Shown here: one piece after another, positions 1 to 18,735 of the stretch
Numbering within the stretch: position 1 is the first letter of the stretch
How the letters are laid out: every line of letters starts with the position of its first letter
From: Sphagnum magellanicum
Taxonomy: Eukaryota > Streptophyta > Sphagnopsida > Sphagnales > Sphagnaceae
Assembly: GCA_021904315.1 (NCBI GenBank)
Contig: CM038918.1
Span: forward strand, 8,757,349-8,821,348
DNA length: 64,000 nt
Direction of reading: 5' to 3'
Position numbers and translations under genes: made by a program
The notes under the pieces: generated by a model
The model's input: only the letters and a program-made list of their open reading frames with translations
The model's database searches: none
Told to the model about the DNA's origin: nothing

Positions 1-879
1 GCAAAAGGTGGCATAACATCAAAATGCCTTGGCATCTTCACATCAAAAACCTCCTTCCCACTACCCATAAATCCGTGATCCCATAAATGCCAATGATGTC
101 CCCCCCTTGCACCAACATAGCTAACCCAAATGTAGGTGCAACAAAAATAGAAGAAGGGTAGGTGGGCGGGAAAGACTATGCAAATTGGACTTGCTCAACC
201 CAACAAAGGTTAAAGATCCATGTGAAACACGTAAGATCCATAACTTGTCCCAATATTCATTTATGAACACCTTCAAAAATCCCTCTTACAACTATGGTGT
301 TTGTGCAAAATCCCATAACGCACTTTCGCTCATTAACATTAGGCTCCTCCATCTTGGATGAGTTGGCATCCCAAATCATGCCTAGATCACCATCTCAAAA
401 TGGATGAGAACATGGAAAACTCTTATGGTGGTTGATCATCATGCTAAACAATAAAAAAATGTTGTCTTAGATCCAAAATGTCATCCACCAGGCATGTGGG
501 TTTAGGGGTCCTTAACATGTGCCAACCTGTGATAAACCTTGACATGACCATCTTGATATGATTAAGTCCATTGGTCTGAATCCTACACCCCTAGCAATGT
601 GATGTTACTTGGTAAGGCGCGTTAATAACCCCAAATTATCAATGCAAGCAACAACTCAGGATGTTATTGTCACAACATCATAATATGGTGCATGGAGGCT
701 TGCCAGGTTTAAAGATCCTTCTCCACATAATAGTATTAGTGAACCTTGATGCTAGATTAAAGGACCACTAAAAGATCGAAACTAATGCTTCCAAAAGCTC
801 TCTCAAGCAAATCCCATCCTTAAGAATATGCCATTGGGTACCTTTAGAGTCTAAAGGTCGTAAACCAAATGGTCCATGG

Positions 880-3490
880 CTTAGATCTGCAAGTACCTAT
901 GGGTTTGATGGTAGAGTGTGCCAAACCTAATGAATATAATGTCTAGTTGATGCTTGAAGTTTCGACAACATTCCCCACGATGTTGGAGGATCACGTGAAC
1001 CCTGAATGAATGGCCCAACCTAAGCACCTGGCATCTCCAATTCATGAATAAGGGGGCTATCCATAACATGGACATGGCTTAAAAACTAGGCCCTTTTCAT
1101 CTTGTGTGGTACACCTTAAAGGATTTTCACCCCCATCGATGTCAAAATCTGGTACAAGCATGGCTCCAAATCAGCATCGGTCAACCTTAGACCCTCCATT
1201 TCTACTTTGCCCAACATTAAAAGTTGAGCTCTTAAATCCAAGAGTATCCTCTGGGCTGATAATATTGTCCTGAAACCCCCTCTCATATAATAAAACACCT
1301 TTTTAATTCCGCAACACCACCACATCGGTAAAACCCCTCTTCAATCAATGGGTGGATGTGCTAAAAATTCCTAAAGTTTGGTTGTTGCGGCATGCCAAAG
1401 TGGTACCACCATAACAGGTGGTTGGTTGATGAGTACCTTGACAACAAATATTCTGACAATAAGTAGTCCATCGACTAATGGACCAACAAGTAGGTTAACA
1501 TGTAAAGTGGTTGATAAATATATGTTGCCAACAAGTATCTGATTGACTAGTGGTTTGCCAAATAAAACCTCTTGGAAATTCTCGACAAGTGTATCCACAC
1601 AATCACATAATGTGGCTACCATTCGAAATACTATGGTTGATCAAAAGTTAAGCATTGCCAAAGTCGTAATGGAAAATAATGGTGTTTGGCACACCAACCT
1701 AGCCACCCCTAACATACTATTGGGCACTTGAATTCTTGAAGTGGAACTGGAGAATCTAATGGTTATAATTGATCCCCTACTGGGGTTGGATGTGTCCATT
1801 GAGATGCAAATTGTGTCAGTCAACACAACGGACTATGATATATGAACTTGGTGTTGGGCTTCCCCACACTAATAATCTAATTTCTCGTCAACACCTTGTG
1901 GTTCCTACATTTGAACACTTGCCCTAATAATTGGTGCAGTTGTCGAAACCCTAACCAAGGTTTTATTACTAGCTACCTCTAGAACATGATCATTAGGAAT
2001 ACCCAATTGGATTTCATATGACCTTAAAAATCTAGCCCTACAAAAAAATCTAAGATTAAAACCTTGAACTAAAAATCACTTAGCACAGGTGTTGTGGGTG
2101 TCACCTATGCCACCATATTGGATGTTGTATTCATCACCAACGCATCCAAACATGCAAACCATGCTTCCATGGCATTGGGTTGGTTTGGATCTAACTTGGT
2201 GACCGGCCCTTTATTGGCCACACCTTTTGCCTTTTGGCCTTTGCCAGAACTTAGGGACTTCCCCACATTTCCCGTCTGGGATTAACCTTGCCGTAGTTCT
2301 GGATGAAGTGTGAAGCAATGGTTTGCATCATGGCTATACACCTTGTCATGGGAGTAAGGTTGGTTGGGATTAGGGTTAGAGGTGGTTGTTTGAAGAGGAT
2401 TAAAACAATCCTTTTTCTAATGTAGCCCATCGCACCTCCAACATTTATCCTTTCCCCCTTGTTCAACAATGTAAGATGATGAACCCCCATCGAGTTCCTA
2501 TTTGGGCCCCTTGCCCTTTTGTGGTGTAATCTTCAATGTTTGACCACATGACTGTTGAATCAATGAAGTAGGAGAAGGTTTTATGGTTTCCTTACTAAAC
2601 CTAGGGTAACAACATTCTTTCCACCATGTTGAGCTCAATGCGCTCAGATACTTAAAAAACCAATGCCAACATGGGCTACCCAGGCTAGGTGAAAATTATG
2701 TTGCTTTAGATCCTTTTTCAAAATCCCAAACCAAAACTAGATAACCTTGGCTTTTGTGATCCCCTTGATCACATTGATTAACCTCCACATTTGCATGTAC
2801 GCCTTTCATAAACTTTCATGGGGTCGACATTGAAACTTTTGCAATGTACAAAATTTCTTAGTTTTCACACCCTAGTAATTGGTGTTAAACTCCTCAAAGA
2901 ACTCAATGACATGGTTAAAAACGAAAAGAGCTCATGCCTTGACAGTTGATATGCTACCACTACCCCCAAGAGTAGAAGGACCCACACCAGCCCCTATGAT
3001 AATGGTCGAATAAATAAGGGTCAACATAATTAACCAACCCTTGGTGATGGAAAAGTAATTTGACAACCAATACCAACACCACTTCTCAATGTTAACCTCA
3101 TGGGCATCAAAAAACTCATGATAGTCATCCGTGGGTGGAAATGTTGGAATAAACCTTTCCATGCCAGGAAATGTGTAAATTGTTGTAGATTCTATAGCTG
3201 CTACATATCACATTAGGTATCAAAATTTTGGATGAAATCATCCAAATTGATGGTGTTAGCCACCCCCAAAAATTGACGGGGCCTTTTGGAGGCACGATAC
3301 ATGTCCTCCAACCCCACACAAGTGGTACCAACACTATCTGTGGTAGTTCTGCTTCAAAATTTAAGGAATCTCCTTCAAGTGATAATGTAGGTGGGGTAGG
3401 TGGTTGGAGCTGCACCCCTTGCTTAATAAACCTTTCAACAAACCTACATTCGGAATCCAAATCCCAACACATGTTCATGATGAAACCCTA
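880..3490 (-). mobile_element. Fossil LTR retroelement, gag-like region (probably Ty3/gypsy)
   Basis: On the minus strand the region carries a zinc-knuckle-like motif (about 2415-2450, C-W-R-C-D-G-L-H followed by K-K-D-C), then a stretch ending in HCFTLHPELRQG (about 2300-2340). That arrangement recalls the end of gag in some plant LTR elements. Upstream reading frames (about 2930-3480) could be the start of gag. No reverse transcriptase, integrase or paired LTRs are recognised in the window, so the borders are approximate and the family call is an inference. It is clearly broken, with many breaks, and looks old. Confidence 0.4.
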
Positions 3491-6400
3491 ATCCGAGTCT
3501 CCATGAAAACCTTAAACCTTTAACCCTGGAATTCTATAACCTTGAAACTTCACTCTCACCAAGATTGCTACATTCGTATCAACTCAACTAATCCTACAAG
3601 GATGTTGACATGTTATAATTTTTCCTAATCTTAAAATCCCCCAAACCAAAATGGTGACCAGGGATGTTGCACCTATATGGTGAGGGCACCTCTATGTTCT
3701 AAGGGGCCAAGCACGCACTTGGGGCCTTCACAACCATAAAAAAACAAATGCAATCTCACCGGTCATTACTCCGGTTTCACTGCCACAACAAGTTTATTAA
3801 TCATCAATCCGATCCCACCCAACAACAAAGACAAGCACTAGGTACAACCTACCCACAAGTAAACCCTAATATCAATGTCTAGGCAAATCAGGGGTCAAGC
3901 ACAACCTATTTAATAATCAAAATTGGGTGGTAGCCTTGTCACATACTCGGCCATTAACGACACCAACTACAACCTTTTGGCTCATTACCTATTACAATTA
4001 GCACATGTGGGAAGGCTTGTAGCTTTTTACCTAAAAATTTTTACTGAACAATATGCACAAATTTGCAAGAGATCATCACATGAGATTGTGTTCACCCTGT
4101 GATGTAGGCCAAAGGCACACAACTTGATAGATTTCCATACCCCCTAATAAAGAACTAAGAATCCCAAACATAAACATAAGAAACAGGTGCAAGAATTCAC
4201 AACACCAGGGGGAAAAACTCTTTAACACAAACACACCTTCACCCCTATAAGCTCCATTTGGACATTTATGACAAAAGGTATGCAAAAATTCAAAACTTAA
4301 TGACGTGGTTTGATCGCACCACATGTTAGTATTAATAGCACCTATAAGTAAGTCACCCATGTGTTGCTCATGTGTTTTGTGCCCTTTCACACACCTCACG
4401 CTTCCTTACCCCCTCGCGCCACACCACCAAAAATAGGGTTGGGAAATGACGCTCCACCAACCTAACTGAAGCCTCCTAAAATGATAGCCTCCTTCACCAC
4501 AAGAGCTATGATGATGGCACCTAAAGCAGGTGTCATATGCGAGAGATATCAATTTTTGAGATTTTACATGAAATAAATCCCAAAAATAGGAAATTTAGTC
4601 TCTTGACTCCCAACATCACAATTTCCAAAACTGGTTGTAGGCCCACTATTGCATAGAACTTGCCAAGATGAATCTGATGACGTGAAAATTGTCAAAATCC
4701 AAGCCCATATGTGGAAAATATGATTTGTCAAAAATCACAAATGGATGGAAATTTTTCATCCAAACATTGGATGAAAAAATTAGAGTAAATTTTTTAAATT
4801 AAAAATAATATGATATGATATGATATTATTTTTTTATTATTTTTATTATTTTGAAATGTGTCAAGTTTGGATTAGATTCAAACCTAATCCCCCCTATTTG
4901 AACCTACCTTTAACCGCCATGTAGCCCACAAACCTTAGGTTCAAAAATTCAATTAAAAAAAATTAAAATTAAAAAAGAAATGGCTCGAAGCAGGTCTAAA
5001 TTGGACTGTCCTAACCTTATTTGCCTGGGCCTTGCCCAAGCCTAATGGGCCACTGGCGCCTTGCTAAGCCAACACCTTAGTTGAACCGAATCTCGGTAGC
5101 AATGGCCATTGAGGTTTCATTCGCACATGAATGCGATGGTGTGCTACAACAACGAATTGCAACAACAGCTTGAGCCATTGAGCTCCCTCCTTTCCTTTTT
5201 TTTTTCCTTCTTATCTTTTTTTTCTTCTTTTCTTCCTTTGTGAGCTACATCAACAAGCTTGCTACTACCACTCCTCTTTCTTTTTTTCCCTTCTTTTTCC
5301 TTCTTTTCAATCTTTTCATTTTTCTTCTTGCTTCTTCTACATTGCAGCTTCTAGCAATGGTGATGGTAGTTCAAGTTGTCACTGTCGCTGTTGTTCCTGC
5401 AAATGAATAATGAAGAAAATAGGAAAGGAAAGGTAACATTGTGCACTCACACTGAGCTACAATAAGTATAAACAAACACAAAAGATCATGCACTGGACGC
5501 CTAAGCAAAGCTCAAAAGAACAAACACCACAATCTTATGTAAAAGTAAACAAAATAACCAGGAACTCAATGCAATCAATCACAAATCTAGCTCTAGCACT
5601 ATCAAGCTAAATCAATTGCAATTTTTTTAATTTTAAAGTCCTATTCACCTACAAAACACAAGAATCCAAGTACCAACAAAAAAACCTCAACAAACCCCTT
5701 ACATAATGAAAACGCAAAAACATAGCAAAACATAGCAAAGCTATGGTGTGCTTCAAAATCCAAATACTAGATTCTGATCACACACTATCCTACTTATCGT
5801 AAACACCAAAAAGTTGGATTCATGTTCACACTGGAACTAATTCCAAACTTACTTACCCCAAATTACTTACAATAACTACAATAAAATTCCTAACAAAGTT
5901 GAAGCTAAATGGGAAAGTAAGCAAACACATTTCTTTTTCAACAAATAACACATCTAACTTTTTAATGGTCTTTTTGAGACCAACTATTGAAGATTACAAG
6001 ATGCTTCATCACTCACAAGTTTCACACAATGATACTTAGCACTCATGAAGACTTTGGGGACAAGAGTCATTTTACCAGTTTGCACAATTTATTCATGTTG
6101 CCTCTACTTTATTAATTGTCCAATACCTTGTATAAGATATTAAATGTTACAAAAAGAACGACCAATCAAAATGTAGACAATTGAATTCTTGCAAAACAAA
6201 AAAACTTAATTAGACCAACAAATAATAAATGAAAAACCAATGTTCCAAAAAAAAGGCTTACAATTGTAGATTCAAGTTTCAAATCAACAACTACAACATA
6301 AAAGGTTGCAACAATGTACATGCTTTGTACAACCCACAAAACTTGAAAATAAAGAAAAGAAAAAACCCTTCTAGATCTTCCACACAAAAAAATTTCAAGG

Positions 6401-7985
6401 CACAAAAGTATCAAAATGCAGAAACAACATAATGTTCTTCACAAATTTTGGCTTTGGGAAAATGCCATAAAAATCTAAACACTAAACCACAATTCAAAAG
6501 AAAAGAAAAACAAATTAATTCAAAATAGGACAATAAAAATTACTTGGTTAAAGGATACTTGCTACCATCTTTTTTTTGCTACTTACAAAGCAAAAGATGA
6601 AAGCATATCCACTATATTATTAATAGAAGATTCATCTTCTAAAAGATTAATAATCAATGATCTTGTTGTATCAAAACTACAAAAGACTCTCCATTCATCA
6701 AATGCATTCTTCGTTCATAATGCAATGTGCTTATTGACTTGTCAACCACCTTTATTTACATTGTCAACTTCCTTTTCATCAAGATCCCTAACATGAATAT
6801 CAAGCTTTGTCCCCTTTTAGCTTTAGATCCAGAAAGCATGGCATCACCAAAATTGGAAACAAGAGTCATGTAACAATTTAATGTACAATACATCAGTTGA
6901 CCACACTAAATTACTAGCATAAGATGTAGAATCAAAACAAAACCCAACAAGAGGACCACTAGACATTACACAAAAACAAGACAAAATAAAAGAAAAATAC
7001 AAAAGAAAAATGGAACGAATACTTTACAAGAACCTATTCATAATTGCACCACATAAATACACACAATGCACATACAGGAAAAATTATTTAAAAAAATAAA
7101 TTAAATTAAACCAACACACAAAAATTGACCATAAAAACATGAAATAAAACACAAAAGTTCGAATCCTTATAAAATACATGAAATCCACATAGATCATCGC
7201 AAAACCAAAAACTTGCAAACAACACAAAACACACAAACATTAGAACCACCTAGAAATATTACACAAAAAAAAAAGATCCATGTAGCAAAAGAATCGCGAT
7301 GCAGAAGCATCTGCAATGTAGGAACATCTACAATGCAAGAGCAACTATAATGTAAAAAGAACACAAAAGCCATGGAAATCACCATAAATAGAAACACAAT
7401 CGCAACACTAAAGTTGCAAAGATGAACCCACAACACTTCTACAATGAAGCATCACACTCAATGAAACAACACAAAACTCATGGCAATGATGATGATTTGC
7501 GAGCGAAAACCACCAATAGCGCCTCAATGTGTAAGGAAACAAAACCAAAAGAATAGGTCTTGATGCACTTCAAAGCTCACAACAAATCAATGATAGCAAA
7601 CCTTCTCCAAACCGCAAAGAAGTAGTCATAAAAACAATGCACACAACAACGATGTGCAATGACATAGCGAAAAACAAATGCAACATAAAGAAACAAGTAG
7701 AAATGAGCATCACTAGCAAACATTTCGCCTACCTTGTAGAATCCGCTTCCAGCAAATAGAAACTGGTGTCGTTGCCGTGTGATGCGCTTTTAATGAAAGT
7801 AGAAAGATGTCCTTGCGTCACGCTTTTGGCTTTCGACAAAGCAACCTAGGCTGTCGGATTGTAAAATTGCGCATGCATCTGACGATGGAACAATGACAAC
7901 ACTTTCGGTGGAATAATTTGGGCCATGAGATGGACTCAACTAAACTCGACGTTTCTAAGGCCACTGGTTCTGATTCGCACAATGT
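3491..7985. other. AT-rich spacer, no gene recognised
   Basis: No convincing coding segment is seen. The stretch holds a pyrimidine-rich tract of T and CTT runs (about 5185-5340), a low-complexity AT block (about 4780-4860) and long A-rich sequence (about 5600-7500). Short open frames here are A/T-rich and match nothing I recognise. The part next to 3490 could belong to the neighbouring retroelement fossil (leader or LTR), but no paired LTR was found. Confidence 0.5.
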
Positions 7986-7991
7986 GAGTTT

Positions 7992-8005
7992 AAACCCTAA
8001 ACCCT
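7992..8005 (+). promoter_or_regulatory. Telo-box upstream of the bS16 gene
   Basis: A double AAACCCT unit lies about 330 bases before the first recognised bS16 codon. Telo-boxes (AAACCCTAA) are known promoter or 5'-leader motifs of plant translation and ribosome genes. The same motif is found upstream of PWP2 and of the captured coiled-coil gene in this window. Its function here is inferred. Confidence 0.5.
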
Positions 8006-8335
8006 GCCTGCCTCCCTCCCTGCCTTCCTGGTTTCTTTCTGTAGACATGAAGCAAGCGAACGATGTCGTACAAAGAAGAAAGCACTTAAACGTAATTGAG
8101 GGCAATGAGATGCTGTTTTCACGGCATAGCAATTGGATGCTCACTCATGGATTGCATTTTATTTTTGGATGCAGTGTGAAGAATTGAGTTGGATGTTACC
8201 GTAATTGTTCTTCTCGTGCAATGGTCTCTCCAAAAGGTTGGCATCCGTCCATTGGAGCGCCCACACTTGCTGCTCTGAGGTCCTCACCTGCTATATGAAC
8301 TCAAAGTTGGATCGGTGGGGGGAGTCAAAGGGCCA

Positions 8336-9057
8336 GTGAGGGTCAGGCTTGTGCGGTTTGGCCGAAAGAAATTGCCTTTTTACCGAATCTTTGTCGCTCA
8401 CAGCCGTGCACGCCGCGATGGCAGGCACATTGAACTCCTTGGTCTACAATCCCATTGCTAGTGTGCCTTCTTGTTTTTTTCATTTATCCCCTATAGAGAC
8501 GACCACTGGCAAGTCCTTTCATGACAATAAATGGATTTCTCTGTTGGATCAGGGGAGTTTTGATTTTATTTCTGTCGTCAACACCTTTCACGTCTTCTCT
8601 GTATTTGTGAAGAAACTAGATATGCTGGGTCAGGATTCTGGGGTTTTGAAGGGGAGCTTCAAGTTTGGTAATGAGAATTGAATTTAGGGTTTGGGGCTTG
8701 CTTGTGTTGCATATAGGTCTGTTTCTGAATGTAAGGAGGATTATTTTATGGAATGGTTCATCGGTGTGAGGATGGGGATGGTGATTTGAATTCAGGTAAA
8801 GATGGTAACAAGGAAATCAGCATCAAGAGCGACAGGGTCAAGTATGCCCTTCCCCTTCTACTTGACCTATAAAGAAACTCATAAAGAGGAGCATTGTTTT
8901 TTTGTAGACTTATAGGTCTCAGAATTTAGGTTTGAAATTGGGTCACAAAATACAGTTTGCTTTTGGCAGGTATTGGTTCTCTGTAGGAGCACAACCAACA
9001 GATACTGTCAGAGGACTTTACAGAGCAGGTCTTATGAAACCTCCTACTCAACCTTAG
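8336..9057 (+). CDS. RPS16: Organellar 30S ribosomal protein bS16 (nuclear gene, 3 exons)
   Basis: bS16 is a small-subunit ribosomal protein; a nuclear copy would serve plastid or mitochondrial ribosomes. Exon 1 (8336-8460) encodes [36 protein letters not shown] and YNPIA. Exon 2 (8796-8841) encodes [15 protein letters not shown]. Exon 3 (8970-9057) encodes [20 protein letters not shown] and MKPPTQP, then TAG. Introns 8461-8795 and 8842-8969 have GT/AG ends and matching phase. Together the pieces cover the whole bS16 core, whose N-terminus is normally close to the RFGRK motif. Oddities: between HIELLG and YNPIA (about 8442-8446) the frame breaks as if two bases were missing (family pattern LG-x-YNP), and no ATG lies in frame after the TGA at about 8275. 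The start may be in an upstream exon, or the gene may be newly damaged or the assembly wrong. Plastid versus mitochondrial target is unknown. Confidence 0.82.
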
Positions 9058-12000
9058 TACTCAAGAGAGGGCAGAAATATCAGGTCATTGGATGCATCTG
9101 AGATTGCCCACATTCTATTCCCTCAGGTACCCACTGCCCCATGCATCTAAATTTTTTTAGGTTAATTGTAAACAGCCATGTGAACTGGCAGAGAGTATCT
9201 GTAAATACTGCATCTGGAACATTGCCATTTTGTCGGCCACAAATGGCATCTTCATTGACAGATATTCTTTCCGTAGGCCCTTGCTATACATGTGGTTTCC
9301 CGGACTCTAGGACTCTTTACAGGAGAAAGTTAGATTTGAAGGTGGTTTTGTCAGTCAGGTACAGCTAGAGAGAGAAAATCTCAGCCTGCTTCCTCTTGTC
9401 CCATTGATCAGAAAAATACAGCTACCAGTGCCTACCACTGAGGGTAAAATGTGGGTATAAAGATGGCCTATTGAGATATGTCAAACAAATGCTAACTAGT
9501 GAGTGGCTGTGCCATTGACCCAAGTATATTAATATCAAACCTCCTGTAAGTTCACCCATCCCAATATAATTCCAGTTGAATGGGCTTGACTTCATAATTC
9601 TAATGGAAAAAGCCTTTTTTTTCAAAAGAATTTTTCCATGGACAAAAATCACTTTATATTCTATAATTTCCCTCAGTTGGTACAAAAATTGTGAAACAAC
9701 ACACACACATACCACCTTGTAGAGGGTGGGGCTTTCCAGCCAAAAGTAGAGCAGAGATCCCTCGGTTTGGGAGAGATATGGTGTGGTCGAAAAAAAAAAC
9801 ACATATCTTAACATGTAGGTTTTCTTAAGCAGGACATCTCAAACTAAACATTCGGAGCCCGGATGAAACATCTGGAGTTCGGTGACAGGGCTGGTATTAA
9901 CATATTCTCATATGCATAAAATGAAATTTGTAACAAATCATGGATCAACTACTTTCCAAAGAAGAGCAAATGAGGACCTGCTTCTTGAAGCTTCAAATCC
10001 TTTGCAGCCTTCTTGACATAGTGGGTCCACATAATTAACTTGTTAAGCCATTGGAAGGTGACTTGAGGATGATAATTAATCTCCTTTCAGCACACAAAGT
10101 GGACCTAGAATTCATATCAAGCGAATGGATGCAAGAGCAGTGCCACTTGCCTCAATGTTCATATAATCGCTGAGGTTGGATTTGCCAAAACATTCCATAT
10201 CCAATCATGTTAATTGTCATAGGATTCTCTTAGAAACTTGGATAACACATGAAAATGGAGCTAATTGAAAAAGTTAAGAAATATGGACAATAGATGGACC
10301 TGGGGAAGTGAAATAATGAATCAATGGACCTGAAAAAACGAGTGTCCTCATCTCAATTGAACCTCTCTACAATTAAACCTCATTTCCATGCTATAAAAAG
10401 AAGAGAAGTTTGTATTTGGAATGGAAAGAGGTTCAATTGAGATGAGGATAGTTTCGAGGTAAAGAAAATTGCTGAGTCAATGCCTAGATGTCATTCACAT
10501 ACCAAGGCAAAATCCCAAAGGCACCTACATGAAGTAACGCATTTTCAATGATCAGATCTTGTCTGATTTCCCGATTTTTCTCTGCTTTAAGTGAACAGCT
10601 TTTGTCATGCATCAATACTTGGATGGTCAGGTTGTGTCAGATTTCCCTATTAAATCCTGGTTTGGGAGAATCCAATTGACATTTATGCCTCTTACCTTGA
10701 CACTATACTTGCATTCCCAAAAAAAGGGGCATAGGACAACAAGACGGTAGCAGTTTCCAGCCCCACATTTCAGGAATATCCTCCAGGAATGTCCTCCACC
10801 TGTGAGCCTTACCCATCACAAAGCACAAGGTGAACATTATCATCAGCCTAAACATTTGCAGATCATGAGGTGGTATAAGTGAGAAGCACCTTATGCCTAC
10901 AAGATGCCTCCTAAACCTACCTGTACATACCCTAACCTTGCAGCTTCTATGTGTACAGTGATTACTACAGACAACAGAAAACATAAAGGTCAACAATCTG
11001 AAAGTTTAGGGACTAAAGAATCAGTACTTAATTCTAGTCAGGCCTCCACTTTGGACGAACACCTCACATCTAGACCTACAGAAAGAGGGTAGGGATGCAT
11101 TCCCAGCTCCTAGCTTAGGAGGACATACTACTAAGATAATCACATAAGCACTTACAAGTGCTCAGTTTAAGCCAGGAATTGCATTGTCACACCACAAGAA
11201 ACCTAACACTTTGCAAGCGCCATCTGCATTAATGGACACTGGCAAAATAAACTAGAACTACTCCTGATATTTCAATCAGTCTAACCTGGGTAGCTCTTCC
11301 CATTACTTGGATGCTACATATTATTCATTGTAGCAAACTAATAACACATTAACGATGCCACAGAGCAGTGGAGTTAGTGAGATACTGTCTTCAAAATGAA
11401 ACATAAACCATGCTACAAATAACTAACAAATTCTACATGCTTTCAAGAATATGCCAAAACATCCTTTTAACATATCACTACCAACTACTAGATCTATATT
11501 ACCAGAATTCAGTTCCCTCTAATGTACAAGCTCTGGGTTGTCACTTCACTTCTTTGGCTCATATGCACTCTATAGACTATCTACCTGCTGGCAACAAAAC
11601 CACTGTGTTACCTACTGTTGTTACAGGGAAAGCTCGGTAGTTTTGGACTAGAGGTCGAAGAGACAGTTTTGGTGCTTTGCCCACCTGACACATCCATTTG
11701 TGTGTCACCTGCTTCCTCTCCACTGTTTACTACACCTAAATTTGCATTGTCTGTACACAAAACCATTTGACACAGGTGTAAGTGGTGAAAATAAGAGTAC
11801 TTCAATTGCCCATTTAAAAGTCAAGAACAATCAGCAACTTACAATCCAGCCAAGATCTTCAATGTACATGCTAAGTATGACCAAATTACATATAAATCTT
11901 TCCCAGCCCCAAGACTTCTCACTGAATCTACATAATATAAGAAGGTACATCACGACATACCAAACAATGAGACTATAGAAGGTCTCTTGGGTTGAGTTTT

Positions 12001-12332
12001 CTTCTTCAGCTCTGCTGCTCATGCCAAGATAGGGCTTAAATCAGCATTACACAATTGCTTTTTCCTTCCAGCAGGTCAACACAGGAAGAAAGCTGGATGA
12101 TAGGAGCCCATAGATCCCTTCCCACACTATCCATCAAAACCCTCAAACGGGAATGATGCTACTTCACTGAAGGAGTCATTCAGCCAATTAGCAACCATGT
12201 CTGTACAAATACCTTCTACAGTCAAAACAAGCATACTGGAATGAGTATGAAAGATTTGAAGGGCATGCCACACATTATGATTGGCCAATTCAAGGGATGC
12301 AAGGCCTTCCTTGAAGTAGCATCCATGCAGTT
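9058..12332. other. Spacer between the bS16 and NDR genes, no gene recognised
   Basis: Open frames here (for example 9422-9814 and 10703-10996 on the minus strand) have no recognisable domains and no supporting splice pattern. The stretch contains a hairpin at 10345-10448, listed separately. The part near 12127-12332 may be 3' untranslated sequence, or an alternative last exon, of the NDR kinase gene. Confidence 0.5.
10345..10448. repeat. Inverted repeat with 22-bp perfect arms (foldback)
   Basis: Arm 10345-10366 is the exact reverse complement of 10427-10448, with 60 bases between. Inside the loop, TTTCCAT (10383-10389) can pair with ATGGAAA (about 10421-10427), extending the foldback. It could be a small foldback transposon or a hairpin-RNA locus. 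Neither flanking target duplications nor a known microRNA were recognised. Confidence 0.7.
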
Positions 12333-18023
<5,691 letters not shown>

Positions 18024-18311
18024 TCCTTGTCGATCCTCTTTCCTGCCCCTGCTGATGGTCAGAGAGGCAGAGAGTATGGAACCCTTAGTATATATCAAGC
18101 ATAATGGTTGCTCCTCCTCCTCTTTCTGCCAGCAATTGTACACACTATTCTGGATCTCGCTCGAAAACCACTCTATCTCTTCTCAAAATCTCGCTCGCGA
18201 TCTCTCTCCCTTCTCCAAATCTCTCCTTTCCCTCTCTCTTCTTCTCCTCCTCTCTCGCGCTCTTCTTCCCAAACCTGCTTTGCCCTAATTCCTTACCCTT
18301 TCTCTCTGGCT

Positions 18312-18735
18312 GAGACCAACGACGAACGAGACCAGCAACGAACGAAAATATCACGTCCGGACTGACCAGAGTTTCGTTGGTTGGCATGACTTTCTCCCTC
18401 TCTGCGACCAACGACAAACGAGAACAGAAACGAACGATGATACCTCCGGTCACTAGTCCGTCCGGACTGACCAGATAGTTTCGTTGGTTGGTACGACTTT
18501 CTTCCTTTCTGAGACCAACGACACACGAGACCAGTACCGAACGACACTATGACGAACGATGATACCTTTGGCCACTCGTTCGTCCGGACTGGCCAAGTAG
18601 TTTCGTTGGAGGGTATCTCTTTCTCCCGGGCTGAGACCAACGACGAACGAGACCAGAAACGAACGAAAAAAAACTCCGGCAACTCGTTCGTCCGGACTGA
18701 CTGACGAGATAGTTTCGTTGGTTGGTACCTACCAT
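18312..18735. repeat. Minisatellite of about four 93-122 bp units upstream of the NDR gene
   Basis: Units begin at GAGACCAACGAC-like blocks near 18312, 18404, 18511 and 18633. Each continues with an ACGAACGA block, CGTCCGGACTG, and a TTTCGTTGG block. The array starts about 290 bases upstream of the chosen NDR start codon, in the promoter or leader. It also creates a long spurious open frame on the minus strand. The units differ by substitutions and small indels, so the array is not very recent. Confidence 0.85.

Noticed and set aside
7918-8187. Signal or transit-peptide exon for bS16
   Set aside because: The frame is open, but no donor/acceptor pair could be shown to join it in phase to exon 1, and its sequence does not look like a transit peptide.
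18024-18143. Earlier ATG (MYNCWQK) for the NDR kinase
   Set aside because: It adds a stretch unlike the family and spans a TATA-like motif. The ATG at 18023 gives a normal-length protein.
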